From contig WPIO01000007.1 in assembly GCA_009760855.2 (NCBI GenBank), forward strand, positions 5,763,501 to 5,827,500: 64,000 bases of DNA. The letters run 5' to 3'. Under the pieces are notes generated by a model, which was not told the origin of the DNA, did not search any database, and saw only the letters and a list, made by a program, of their open reading frames with translations. This stretch comes from Cristatella mucedo. Taxonomy: Eukaryota; Bryozoa; Phylactolaemata; Cristatellidae. Shown one piece after another: positions 36,431 through 49,245 of this stretch (position 1 is its first letter; each line of letters starts with the position of its first letter). Position numbers and translations under genes: made by a program.

Positions 36431-36579
36431 CTGCACAAGACAGCTGTCAGCTGGCCGAGATTACTCGTAGGTTAGTTGACGTCGCGCAGCAAAGAATGCC
36501 TGCCGACGACCGCCGCCGCCGCCTCAAGTTTATCTTGCATACGCGAAGCAAGGGAAGCAGCTCACTTCGCCCTTCCGCC

Positions 36580-36706
<127 letters not shown>

Positions 36707-36746
36707 CCTCCCTCACGTGACGACTGCCCACTGACTTGTATAACAG

Positions 36747-36812
36747 TGGCTCCGGCGGCGGCGGCGGCGGCTCTTGTGGAGTCTCTCGGAGACACGAGCG
36801 CGGACGCGAGTG
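36747..36812 (+). CDS. Possible 66-base exon with GCG repeats
   Basis: Acceptor GTATAACAG and donor AGTG|GTAAGC bound a 66-base segment encoding APAAAAAALVESLGDTSADA. The GCG run could be a simple trinucleotide repeat. It follows directly on the CT microsatellite. Confidence 0.2.
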
Positions 36813-36889
36813 GTAAGCGAGATTCTGTCTTTACTTCTCTCCACACATACATATAGGAGAGGTCAATGAATAGCCGCAGTCGTCAAATG

Positions 36890-39660
36890 GCGGGTTCGAC
36901 GAATTTTAGCACAACACACCGCAATTCACTATAATTAGGCTAACGTCGACCAGACGTTGGCGTTGCCGAGCTCTAATTTGGGGCAGATATTGCAGTACAC
37001 GTTCGATTTTATCTATCCACCAAATTCAATGTCACTGTGCGCACACGCAGTTATGCAAATGAGCTTGGACGCCGGAGGCATGTACCGAAATCCTCCGAAA
37101 CCCATTTTTAGTCCCCTTCAAATCCACCACAAACCAGCTGCGAAAAGCTCCAAAAAGTTTGGAATATCAAACTACGCTACATGCAAAAATGTACTGATAA
37201 AATGTCGCGTGATTCCGCTCACGCGTTCTTACGAAGTCCACTGAAATAGGATTGCAGTGGCCCGGGCCAGTACCGCAATTCGCCGCAGTCCCCTGCATTT
37301 CACCGCGAAACGACAGAAATCCTGTTCGAAAAGCTCCTCTATTATTCCATATGACAGTACACTCTGCGACAATTGCACTGAACTTATTTTCACTTGCATT
37401 GGCACAGCCGTTCTTATGCAGTGCGCTGTAGTCGACTGCAATAACCCGTGCCAATACTGCAATCCACCGCGAAAAAATAGAAACAGATTTCGCAGAGCTC
37501 TAGTTTGTATTGTATATTAAAGTGCACAGAGTAGTGTGCACACCCACGGAAAATTAATAAATCGTGCATCCTCGCACTGTGGCAATTGGCGGCGATCGCC
37601 TGAAATGAGCTGAGAAACTCCTACAATCCACTCTATCCCACTGCCAAGCATCCTCAAGTCGCCATCGCGAAGCTCTAATTGATATTGCACATAGGACTAG
37701 ACTCAGCTCAAAGTGCATCCTCAAAATTTAGCTCCATTGTGCACACGCGTTCACATGCAATACACTGCAGCCCGGTCCCATACCGAAACCTACCTCCACT
37801 CGCCACAATCCGCTGAAATCCGCTACAATCCACGGCACAGCGACCAGAACGCGTACAATAGAAGCTCAATTTGTGATTGCACGCTGCTCTAATATTCGGT
37901 TATTGTGTACTCTCATAATTTCACTGTAATTGCCTTGACCATTCTGCAGCAATGCACTGCAAGTGGGGGGGGGGCCCAACACGCAAATCCACCACAACCT
38001 GCCGCAAAACGACCACAACGCGTACACTTTAAGCTCTTATAATGATTGCACGTTGCTCTAATCATTGGTTATTGCGTAATCGCACAATGTAACTACAATT
38101 GCCTCAACCATTCGGCAGCAATGCACTGCAATTGACTGCGATGAGCCGGGCAAATACGCACTGCACAGCAATCAGATGGAAAATGCCCTGAAATCGGTTT
38201 CTCAATACTCCACTTTTGAATGCATGTTACAAAGCAAACTGGTGGAAGTCAACCACATCATTTTAAGCAAGTTCGCGCCTATAATCTCGGGCAATGCATG
38301 GAAATCTACGGTAATGACTCGGCACGAAGCAGCAATCCATTACAATCCATGGCAAATTAATCACAAATTGGCTGCACGAAGTGCCAATTGTCATTGCATT
38401 TCACATTTCTGTGTGCTAAAAGTGAAATCGCAGAACGTGCAAGCTATTTTGCACGTTATTTGTCAACAATGCACGGAAATCGACAGCAATGGCAGGGACC
38501 AATACCGAAATCCGTGGAAAATCGACGAGAAATTGGCTGCACCAAGCTTCAATTCTCATTCCACGTAACATCTCGCTACACGTGCACATACTTTCAAACC
38601 GCTCTAACGGCTCAATCTTGGGCAATGCATAGCAATCGACGGCAATAGCACGGGCAAATACGCCAATCCATTATGATCCATTGCAAATACAGTGCCATGG
38701 GCTCGAAGTGCAATCACATCCTTTCAACCAATCGCTCATGTGCAATCGCGAGCAACGAATGGCAATCGACAGCATTGGCCCGGGCCAATACCCCAACTCG
38801 CGGCAAATTGACGAGAGATTGGCAGCGCGAACCCCCAATTGCCATTGCATACAACATTCCGCTTCGTCCAAAGTGAAACAGTGGCATTTTCAAGATGCTT
38901 TGCTCATTAACTTTCAGCAATGCACGGCAATCCACAGCAATGGTCGAGGCCGATAGCACAATCCGTGGAAAATTAACAGGATTGGCTGCAAGAAACTGCA
39001 ATTCTCATTCCACGTAACATGTAACTGTGCACGCACAGTATTTTCACCCATTGTTCGCGTTCAACCGACGGCAACACACGGCAATAGAAGGCAATGGCGT
39101 GGGGAAATAGGCCAATCCATAACGGTCCGCTACAAAAGGACCGACAGTTGCGGAGAGACGCTCCAACTTTTCTTGCGCATTACACTATGCTGCATTAAAA
39201 TTGCAACCACATCCTTTTAATCAATTTAGAATGCACAATCAAGGGCAATGAATGGCAATCGACCACAATTGCCCGGCTTCGACCGCAATCTGTTTCAGAT
39301 TGACTAGACATTGGTTGGTCGAAGCTCCAATCATCATGCCGAATAACGTTCACTATGGGCTCACATACTTTCAACCTATTGTTCCTGTCAATCTAGAGCA
39401 AATGAAAGGCAACGCGTCAATCTGTGACGCCCTACAACAGTCACGCGAAAAGCTGGTGGGAGAACATCCAGTTGTTGTTACTTAATACAGGGCACTGTTT
39501 TAAAAAAACAGGCACATCATTTCAAGAAATCCAAAACGTACAATTGAGGGCGTTGCACCGAAATCGACGGCAATTGCCCGAAAAAAATACTGCAATCCAT
39601 AACGCACCGTCACAAATGGACGGAAAGTTTCTGGACGATGCTCTGAGGGCACTATAGAAA
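36890..39660. repeat. Diverged tandem satellite, about 167-bp monomer, 16-17 units
   Basis: The landmark 'aagctc(c/t)aat' or a close variant recurs at about 36968, 37144, 37330, 37494, 37669, 37861, 38031, 38378, 38544, 38705, 38829, 38991, 39157, 39321, 39461 and 39637, with one missed unit near 38205. Mean spacing is about 167 bases. Other unit parts are 'gcaatgcacggcaatcgac', 'cgggccaataccgcaatcc' and 'gaaattggctgcac'. Units are diverged, some are shorter (124, 140). The array stops where an L2 copy begins. Reading frames inside are chance. A dot plot would test the period. Confidence 0.8.
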
Positions 39661-39669
39661 GTATTAGAT

Positions 39670-40128
39670 ATACTAACCCATCAGGCCGAGCATCGTACCA
39701 CCCGCTTTTCGGAATCCAACAGTCTACCAATACCTCGTACAAACCTCAAATCCTTTGGAGACCGTGCATTTAGTTCGTATGCTCCCCAAGCCCGGAACTC
39801 CCTCCCGACTTGCGTCAGAACATCCCTGACCTGACCACATTTAAAAAGAACTTAAAAACACATCTATTTAGGACAGCATTTAGTGGTCCCCGTGATTCGT
39901 CCTTGATGTGCTTATGCGTGCTGACACTGTGCATGCTGCCACTAACCACATTTGCATGTTGACCCTGTGCATGTCACTGCTAACCATATTATTCATTTTG
40001 TTTGTTTTTCAAGCATGATTTTACTTACCATTCAATTGCATTTCCCTTTGCAGCAAATGCAAAGCGCCTAGAAAGAGATTAAGTTCTCTGGGGGCGCTTT
40101 ATCAAGTGCATTATTAATATTATTATCT
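39670..40128 (+). mobile_element. L2-like LINE 3' end abutting the satellite
   Basis: Starts at the ATCAGGCCGAGCATCGTACC segment and keeps the FGDRAFSSYAPQ-type region, 3' UTR, tail and ATT repeat. It is very similar to the 43.9- and 9.0-kb copies, so fairly young. The satellite ends at its 5' edge. Confidence 0.85.
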
Positions 40129-40547
40129 CACTAAGTGCAAATTTAAGCTTAAAAGGGAATTAAGTACTGCCCGAAATTTTTATGCCGACGTTAGTGTACA
40201 CTCAACTCTAGTCTTGAGAACACGGGTATGCGTTATTCGAGCATAACAGGTGAGGGAGACGTTAGTTAGCTGGAAAAACACGTCAGCGGCCCTCTACAGC
40301 CAGATGGGGTGAGCAATAAGCATTAGTGGTAGGGCGATAACCTAAATTAATTAATAGAACTTCAGGCTCGCACCGCTGTAGTAGTGTTAAGATGAAAATG
40401 ATAGATATTGATTTATTTATCGTGCTCTACCTGAGGACTGTCGAGGAAGTTTCCAGAGGTGCGAACCTACAGTTTCCAGGTCACTGCCAAGCCATTACAG
40501 ATCCTGACGGTCGGAAATAGAAGCTTATGCTTAAGCTTTGATAATAA

Positions 40548-40720
40548 AAAGAATTATACATTTGTATAACGTCCTCAGAGAACTCTAAGAATAATGCATT
40601 TGTATAGCGTCCTCAGAGAACTTTATCTCTTTCCAGGCATTTACGTTTTACAATTTTAGCATGCTCAATTTAAACAAGCATAACTTGGTTAGACGCGACA
40701 TCCATAAAATGATCAGATGC
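40548..40720 (-). mobile_element. L2-like LINE tail fragment with a local duplication
   Basis: Tail complement ('gcgtcctcagagaacttt') and some 3' UTR. The tail edge is present twice in direct orientation, at about 40550 and 40588. Confidence 0.65.
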
Positions 40721-41039
40721 AAAGCTCAGGAGCTGCTCAAGTAAAGGAAAATTCTGACCGGATGTGGTTAGGTCATTAAAAGAAAATTGTAGTGTAAGGA
40801 ATAAATATCGTTGTTTATTGCTTAATGATACGTAAATATCTAGTGCTTGAACAATGTAAGCAGAATAAATAATGAATACAATCTAAGGAACTAAGATAGC
40901 GGCAAAAATGATTAAGCTTTGATTTTAGCCCAGGTGCAGTTCTGGTCTAAGGAGTAGGCAGCTTCAACTCTACACCTACTTGAGTTAAGTGGCTACATGC
41001 ATGCTAAGCGAGTCAACCAACGTGCTCCTTTGCCTCCAC

Positions 41040-41200
41040 AATCTCCTGTCAAGTTGGAGATACCTTATTACAAAAATAGCATGCTGGGGATCAGGCAGCC
41101 GTTCATCTGCAGCTGTTGCTGCAGTCAGGAGGTCAGCTCGCGTGGCGACAGAAACTGTCGACCTAGTTAAACCGGAAGAATGCACACTGCAGCTTTGCAA
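41040..41200 (-). CDS. Possible exon, product unknown
   Basis: Between an acceptor-like AGCTGCAG near 41193 and a donor AAG|GTATCT near 41063 the frame encodes GLTRSTVSVATRADLLTAAT and PDPQHAIFVIR without stops. The evidence is only splice-site fit and a plausible composition. Confidence 0.18.
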
Positions 41201-42402
41201 GAGTCACGGTAGATCGAAAGCCCAAAAAAGAGGATTTAGAGACCAAAGCGAGGAGCAGACAGCAGTGTCTGCGGCACTGCTCTCTGAGGCCGCCGGGGGC
41301 GGGGTGTGGGGCGGGCGAAGCAAGTCCGAGGTTGAAGCTGGGGCTCTATAATGATATTCTCGACGGTCAGCCGCGTTCTGCTACAGCTTCGTGATAGCAA
41401 TTTAGCTTTGCTCCGTGTTTTACTTGGTATTTACAGCACTGCTGCAGCTGCTCTACTGTCAGCTGCAGCATTGCATTTTGCTTCATTTATCGCAGTGCTA
41501 AGAAACGTCTGTTAAAGAGACAGGCATTTGATTTCAGAGACAAGTTCATATAAGCATACAAACCCAAGGTTTGAGGTACTGTCAGCTGCCTATTTCCAGC
41601 ATGTGGGATGCTGAGCTGTTTAGAAACAAATTAGTGAGGACAAACCCAACTATAGCCTGGCAGAATTATACAAATACTTGATCCACAAATACAAATACTA
41701 CCCAGCAAAACGTATCAAGAGCACCTTGGCTCTGTGCCGACTGCCGGCTCGACTACAAAGACCGGTTCAGTTAATCTGCACAAGGGTCCTTCCACGACTG
41801 CATTTTTTATCGTAGAACTCGGTAAGGTGATTCTGAGAGGACTTGTTCAAGCAAGCTAAGAACTAAGAACTAAGCCAGGCAGCTCCATCATTCATTCACC
41901 AGCGCTGACCTTGACAAGACGACAGTCGTGGGCAGTACACATGCATCTACTGCTGATAGCAAAGAGAGGGAAGATAATAACGACAAAGGCGACATGCTCG
42001 GTGACACTTGGATGTGGAGCAACTTTTCTGCGAACTAGCTCAGGACGATATGTAAACAAGTGAGCCTCCCAGTCACGCTCGATGACATCAAGGCCCCATT
42101 GCAGGAAGCAAATAAAGCTACGATAGATGAACCTAGGAATCTGAGACCAGGCTGATTTTGACAGCTGACCAAGATAGCGGAATTGAAGGCATACAAGACT
42201 AAGCCTTGAACGATCATGTGTCTTTTGATTTATAGACCTAAGTCATGAGTCTGCATCTTCATGCCTCAATAGCCAGAGAGCTACTGAAGCTTTCATTAAA
42301 TTTCACTATAGCATGGAAAGTATTGACTCGTTTAAGCACACTTGCAAGCCAGGCACAATTACAATACTAGTGATCTCTCTCAAGCATTGAGGATCAGCGA
42401 AG

Positions 42403-42588
<186 letters not shown>

Positions 42589-42599
42589 GGAGTGAGTAA

Positions 42600-43460
42600 C
42601 TCCTTAATGTTCAGACAATGGAATCAATGACTGCTCTGCACTATAGAAAGTAAGCTGGCAATAAGATCTGGATGTAAAATGATAACATAAAAGCCTAGTT
42701 AAAAAATTGCGACTACTATGTGAGTATGTGCAACATTTTTGTGGCTTCAAAGCCAGACTGGAAAAGATGCCAGTACCTTTCAAACACCGAAAGACAGGCA
42801 GGAGATCAGACAACCGTTAATTTAGCATTTGCTTTTAAGCCATTCAATCATGCACAATTTATGAGCGGTAGGATTCGCAATAAACAAGAAACAAAATTGG
42901 ATATTGAGAATGAGCACACACACACACACAAGCAAATGGTAGATCTAAACTGAAGCACTGTTGTCTGATAATAAAGTGAATGGGAATGAAAGTGCAGCCA
43001 TACTAATAACTCAAAACGGGTGCTGCACTTTCTAAATTATTTAAAATTATGGAACACTTCCCTAAGGTCCCAAAGAGGTCTCCTAAGGTATAGAAGTGTT
43101 TTTTTAGAACAAGCAATCCATCATAAAATTGTAACTCAGATGTGAACTGTAAAACCTCAAGATATTACGTTGCAATCGAGTCATCAAAGCAAGATATGGC
43201 ACAGATTAATAGCAGCAGTCACGGAACTCATATTTCTCAGCATTCGAGGACATTACATAAAAACAGGGCGTTCGAGTCATAAATTATTGCAATACAACGT
43301 TGCTGATCGGAAGGATCTCTAGCGGCTGCTTGCATTAAGAGCCGTGGTACACGGTGTCTGGGAAAGAGCACCTCAGGAATAGGCTCGGTTGCACCGAGGA
43401 CTCCCCACACACTACATGTCACAACTACTACATAGACATGTAGTAGTACATGTAAAATAA
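42600..43460. other. Stretch with nothing recognised
   Basis: AT-rich, with a short CA run at 42916 and a 9-bp hairpin (CTACTACAT/ATGTAGTAG) near 43428. Confidence 0.4.
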
Positions 43461-43463
43461 GAA

Positions 43464-43951
43464 CAAGGTGGTACAAGTAGTTGTTGTTTGGTTCCTGCAT
43501 GCAGAGAGCCAGCCGACGACTCCCTTCTCCCACTCGACTCCCCTATCCTCGATCATAGCTGTGCCCTGGCCGACCCCGATGACTCATCCGAGATGGACCA
43601 CAGCTGTGCAACGGCCGACCATGATGGTGAATTCACCGTTCACTAGCAGTTTACCGGCCTGTGTCCACGCCACATCACAGGCGGACCATAGTCGTCCACT
43701 AGCCCCTCTCAATGATGATCCCAACAGCTGTTCACCAGTGGTTTAGCAGAGAAGCAGTACCGGCCTGCATACAATCCAACTACAACAGTCACAAGCTACA
43801 GCTTGGGCAGCAACAATGTTCTCATCGCAAAGGAACCACTCACGAGATACAAAACAAATACACGTCAAGCCTTCCTGCACATAAGGGAAATGGGTAAAAT
43901 AGAGGAGGGGAACACACATGCGACGTAAGGTATGTCAAGGCAGCTAATTAG
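43464..43951 (+). repeat. Dispersed repeat R1, copy 1, left arm
   Basis: 43464-43480 and about 43780-43951 match 55926-56105. The 300 bases between (43481-43779) are absent from copy 2. The arm ends at the L2 insertion at 43952. Confidence 0.75.
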
Positions 43952-46765
43952 TCCGAACCTGAAGTCTTTTGAATCAATTGTCTTGGTCTCACCCGAAAAC
44001 AAGCTACCGATAGTGGCAGTAGTCTATCGCCCACCAGGTACCAAATCCTCCTTTATCTCAGATTTCTCCGATCTCATTTCGATTCTGTGTGCAAGAAATC
44101 GATCCTTCTTCGTTATGGGTAATTTCAACGTTCACTCTGATAACTTATCTGACGCTTTCAGCACCGAATTTCGTGCATTGACTGACTCATTGTCTCTTGT
44201 GGCTCATGTGCATGGCCCTACCCACATCAAGGGTCACACACTCGACCAGATCTTCTCATACAACTGCACTTTGTCATCACCAATTAATACCCAATCCTGC
44301 TTATCTGACCACATGCAGATCTCATTCAATCTACAGTGTGTGCCCACATCCTCCTCTAAAATAACCCGTGAATCACGAAACCTCAAGACCCTTGACATCG
44401 ATGCTGTCCGTGCGAGAATATCTGCTTTACCTCTGCTGCTCAATCCTCCCTCCGATCTGTCATCATTGGTGGATAGCTTCAACACGACACTAGCTGACAC
44501 GCTAGACGAGTTTGCCCCTCTGACAAAGAGCACTGTGCGACCCCGCCCAGACGGCCTATGGTTTACCGCAAACATTAAACTAGCCAAGTCTACTAAACGA
44601 AAGCTTGAAGAAGCATACAAAAGATCCGGACTAACTGTCGATCGACAGGCATATGAAGACTACTGTAGGTCGTACCAATCGATCCTAGCAAAGGCCAAGT
44701 CTAGCTTTTATAAAAACATTGTTGAATCACAGATGCACAATCCAAAAATGCTGATGTCAACAATAAACCATCTCCTCAACCGTTCCCAGATTAGCTCCTT
44801 ACCTGATGATCCTAATGATGATCTAGCCGATCGCTTCTCTCGATTCTTTGTGCAGAAGATAGACAAGATAAGGGAATCCATCCCTGCGATGACAACCTCC
44901 CCACTAGAATGCTGTTCCTCGGTTCCTGGCTGCACCACAATGTCTACATTTAAGCAGGTCACTAGTGATCTAGTCCTAAAGTTTGTATTTCAATCAAAGA
45001 AGACAACAAGTCCTCTGGACCCTATTCCCACTGTCCTGCTCCTACGTTGCATTGATCATCTGCTGCCATGCATAACTAACATAATTAATATGTCATTAGC
45101 CTCAGGTCATGTCTCAGCACCTTTCAAAAAAGCTGTAGTCAGGCCACTTCTCAAGAAAGCTACACTTGACCAAGAGAACTTGAGCAACTACCGCACAGTT
45201 TCCCTTCTACCATTCCTATCAAAGACACTCGAACGGGTCGTGGCGGACCAGCTGAACTCGTATATCGAAACATCACACCTTGCTAGTAAGTTCCAGTCTG
45301 GCTTTAGAGCTAATCACTCCACAGAGTCAGCATTGCTTCGGGTATACAACGACCTACTTAGGAATGCAGACCTGGGTAGAGTGTGTCTGCTTGTTTCGCT
45401 TGATCTTTCGGCAGCTTTTGATACCATCGATCACAAAGTTCTTCTAGAGCGCCTCTCATCTGGCCTGGGCATCACTGGCACTGCTCTGCAGTGGTTCAGG
45501 TCCTATCTCAGTGGGAGACTCCAGAGTACTGACGTGAATGGACAAAGATCATCTGAAGTACCTTTGAAATATGGAGTACCTCAGGGCTCAGTGCGGTTCT
45601 TTTCACGGTTTATACGCTGCCTCTTGCTGATGTGATTGCCAAGCACAATCTAGGCTTTCACTTCTATGCGGATGACACTCAGTTGTACCTTTGCTTTGAT
45701 CCCTCACAGCCTTCAAGCACCTCAAATTCTCTAAACTCACTAGCTGCATGCATTGATGACATCCGCACATGGATGGCAGCAAATTTTCTAAAACTTAACG
45801 ATGATAAAACTAACTTACTAGTTATGGGCAAACCCAGTGTGATCCAGAAAATAGACAGGCTGACTCTCAAAATTGGCTCTGCCAGCATATCTCCAGTTGA
45901 ATCAGCTCGAAATCTAGGTGTCATGTTCCAAAGCGACCTCTTGTTAGACGACCATATCAACTCCACAGTCAAATCTGCCATTTTCAGCTTCATAACATTG
46001 CTAAAATTTGGGCTTGTTTAGACAAAGATACCACATCTAAGTAGGTCCATGCATTCGTGACATCCCGACTCGACTTCTGCAACTCACTGCCTACTGGCCT
46101 ACCAGCATGTGCGATCAGGCGATTGCAACTGGTGCAAAACTCGGCAGCTAGACTTGTCTGACGTGAGCGTCGCAGTTGCCACATTACTCCACTTCTCGCC
46201 GACCTGCACTGGTAACCAGTCAAGCAACGGATTGACTTCAAGGTTCTGTCGCTCACTTTTAGGTCCCTTCATTCTATGGCTCTAGCCTATCTGTCAGATA
46301 TACTACCCCATCAGGCCAAGCATCGTACCACCCGCTTTTCGGAATCCAACAGTCTAGAAATACCTCATACAAACCTTAAATCCTTTGGAGACCGTGCATT
46401 TAGTTCGTATGCTCCTAAAGCCTGGAACTCACTCCCGACTTGCGGCAGTACATCCCCTGACTTTACCACATTTAAAAAGAACTTGAAAAAACACACCTAT
46501 TTAGGACAGCATTTAGTGGGTCCCTGTGATTCGTCCTTGATGTGCTTATGCGTGCTGACACTGTGCATGCTGCCACTAACCACATTTGCATGCTGACCCT
46601 GTGCATGTCACCCCTAACCATATTATTCATTTCGTTTGTTTTTCAAGCATGATTTTACTTACCATTCAATTGCATTTCACTTTACAGCAAATGTAAAGCG
46701 CCTAGAAAGAGATTAAGTTCTCCGAGGGCGCTTTATCAAGTGAATTATTATTATTATTATTATTT
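43952..46765 (+). mobile_element. L2/CR1-like non-LTR retrotransposon, longest copy
   Basis: A LINE inserted in repeat R1. Its reading frame (to 45635, then 45632-46021 in a shifted frame, then broken pieces to about 46520) holds the C-terminal part of an AP endonuclease (VVYRPPG, MGNFNVH where GDFN is usual, HTLDQIFS, SDH) and a reverse transcriptase with DLSAAFDTIDH, GVPQGS and the catalytic FYADD. The C-terminal domain has FGDRAFSSYAPKAWNSLP. The N-terminal endonuclease is missing, a small deletion after GVPQGSV shifts the frame near 45590, and further stops follow 46021, so it is inactive. The 3' UTR ends in a conserved 48-base tail and an ATT repeat. The ATG at 43932 lies in the flank, not in the element. 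Fragments elsewhere in the window belong to the same family. Confidence 0.88.
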
Positions 46766-47605
46766 GGAGCCGACCTAGAGCTCTTGCCGGCCGCTGAACA
46801 AGCAGTTTATATATCACATTCCAAGCCAGTGGCTTAGTTTTCAGCCTAAGCACAATGCATGCCCTCCACAAACTCCGGTTACACAAACTAGGCATATATT
46901 GTGCATACTCCAGAAACGTGTACAGCAATTTATTTGTCGGCATCGAGTAGGTGCTGCTTAGCCCGTTGTGAAATATTGCGGCTCAAAATTATCCACAGTG
47001 CCAGCACCACTAAATCAGAGAAGCATGAAGCCAAGCGAAAGCTAAGTACTAAGAACTAAGTGCTAAGCTCGAAGTGCGAAGCTGGCGGCGAAAACCTGAA
47101 GTATAACTCGAGAAGTCATTGCCGAGGCACGCGACGATGAAACGAGTAAAGCACAGAAGGTTTGGTGAGCAGACTTGGATGGTGCTCATCCGGCAAACTA
47201 CCAGCGACGTTACAGGACTGAGTACTTGCACTTCCTGTGCACACCGTGACTCCACGACCCAACAGCGTCACTGAGACCGCACAATGGGTTTACACTTGTC
47301 GCAGATATGCCCTTAGCCGGAGGCTGTGCAAAGATGCAGGCACAGCACGGCTAGTCATTTAGTCCAAGTCAACCGAATAGGTTTGTAAAGAAAGATTCAA
47401 GGTAGAGAGGAATTTGTATGCCAGTCACACAGGATGAGCTGATTGGTACTGCATGGTACACCTGTAGATCGACATTGGGCTCAAACTAGGCTGCTAAAGC
47501 TAATTCTCAAGTTCCGTAAATGAATTGAAGGCCAGATAGGGCAAAGTAATCTGGGAGTATGAACGACAATATTCGGCTGCTCATCACCCCAACTCTTATC
47601 GCCCC
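46766..47605 (+). repeat. Dispersed repeat R1, copy 1, right arm
   Basis: Continues directly the sequence of the left arm when compared with 56106-56955. Shared words include 'ggagccgacctagagctctt', 'gttacacaaa' and 'cattgggctcaaactagg'. Confidence 0.78.
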
Positions 47606-48329
47606 ATTGGGCCTGTAAACGTGTACGATATGTTGCTTGTCCCTAGGGAGTATAATGAAGGTGACTGTCATGGTAGCCTGAGGATTTATCTAATTACAGC
47701 TAAATTTATCTGATTAAAGCTATAGCTGCCAGCAGTGGGCCGATAGTTAGCACGATTAGCTCGGAAAGCTTCGGATTTCAGCAGTGAGTGCCAAGTGGCA
47801 AGCAGTTTGCAGTATTGTACGCACCGGCAACCGGCACTCGATGGTCGGCTGTATACGCACCATCGCTGTCTCTACCAAGGTCACTACCTGCCATTTTTGT
47901 TTTAATTTTATCCTCATTCGTGTGAGCTCATGTCTGGGAGCTAATCAGGAGAGCCGTTCTGTGCGTCCCTCACTTTGTCTTGCACAGCTTGGTATTCGCA
48001 CTGAACGAGCGGAAACAGAGCTCCTCATTTCAGGAACTGATTTTAGGTGACCTACGTGACTTTTTATTTTTATACTCTGTTCCAACTAAAACCACTTGTA
48101 CTTTTATATTTCATGGATACTTATCGCGCTATATGTTCACGATTATGGACAATAAAGCTCCTGGACATTTGATGACATATACAGCAAAATGTATCCTTCC
48201 GAAATCAATTATTTTCCAGACTCGTGCAAAACAAGCAGAGCTGAAACTCGCACTCAAAACTTCACTCCGATACGTAAAGAGCAGAGTTTTACAATTTACG
48301 AAGCACCAACCGACCCTGGAAATGAAGCT

Positions 48330-48484
48330 GCCGAGCTGGTTTAGTCCAGCGGTTAAGGTGCTCGACCCGACCAAGGTCTGGCTAAGGTCATCGGTTCGAG
48401 CCCTGAGGGATATGTGAATCACCCGAATAGAGACTAAGTTCTCTTAGGTACTATACAAATTAATTATATTTATTTATATTTATA
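48330..48484 (+). mobile_element. SINE2 (tRNA head, L2-like tail)
   Basis: tRNA-like head GCCGAGCTGGTTTAGTCCAG with A box, B box GGTTCGAGCCC at 48392, then 'gaatagagactaagttctct' and 'ctatacaaattaattat', which match the L2 3' end. Confidence 0.8.
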
Positions 48485-48797
48485 AAAGTCACAAGAATGC
48501 CCCTCAGCAAGCTTCACACATGTATCGATTTATCAAGGTTCGACAAGTTGGGATATAAGTCGCATATGATGCAGATATCGGTAAATTTTTTATTTGTAGA
48601 TTTATTGCTTCTTGTTTACATCCAGCTTAGACGTGGTTTGCAAAATTTTTTTTTTTCATGCGGAAGTCATCAGAACTCCCGATCCTAGTTCAAATATGTT
48701 TGTATTCAAAAGCTACCCTAAACATATACTTGGTTGTTGGACGAATTGTATTATTATTTTCTTGACATTCCCCCTTAATGCTTATCATTTCCATGCA

Positions 48798-49245
48798 GCT
48801 GCCCTGCTGCCTGATGGCTGTAACAGGATTACTGACCTATTCAATAGCAGTCATGAAAATAATGCCACTGGTAGCAAGCCTTTATACTCCGGTTGACATG
48901 TCACTAACAATCCAGAGCTGCTTCCAGAGCTCTAGACCAGCTTCCCCAGATATTTCACTATTTACCACCGTCGACAAACTCCTGAATCTCAGAACTTGCT
49001 TTGACCATTGCGGTACCGACGAGCTGATTGCTTTCCGACGGTTGATCCGGGAGTTTCGTTTGCAGCTTGAAGCTGCTTCTTGCTCTATTGATTCGCTTTT
49101 GACCGCCTACATGTACTACACTGCTGGGTGGAAGTACAAGGCCTCCTGCGATGAGACGAGGCATGATAACCTTGACCTAGCCAAGCGAGGTAGCATAACA
49201 CAGAGAATAGGCACTGGGTGGCGGAACACGTCGCCAAAAAATTAG
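48798..49245 (+). CDS. Possible exon, product unknown
   Basis: After a good acceptor (TTTCCATGCAG ending at 48799) a frame stays open to the TAG at 49245. It includes LFTTVDKLLNLRTCFDHCG and ELIAFRRLIREFRLQLEA, which look helical and protein-like. A second frame from the same acceptor is open for about 30 codons, so the reading is not certain. Confidence 0.28.

Noticed and set aside
37000-39657. Open frames of 77-130 codons within the satellite
   Set aside because: They do not keep the same frame from unit to unit, so they are chance openings.
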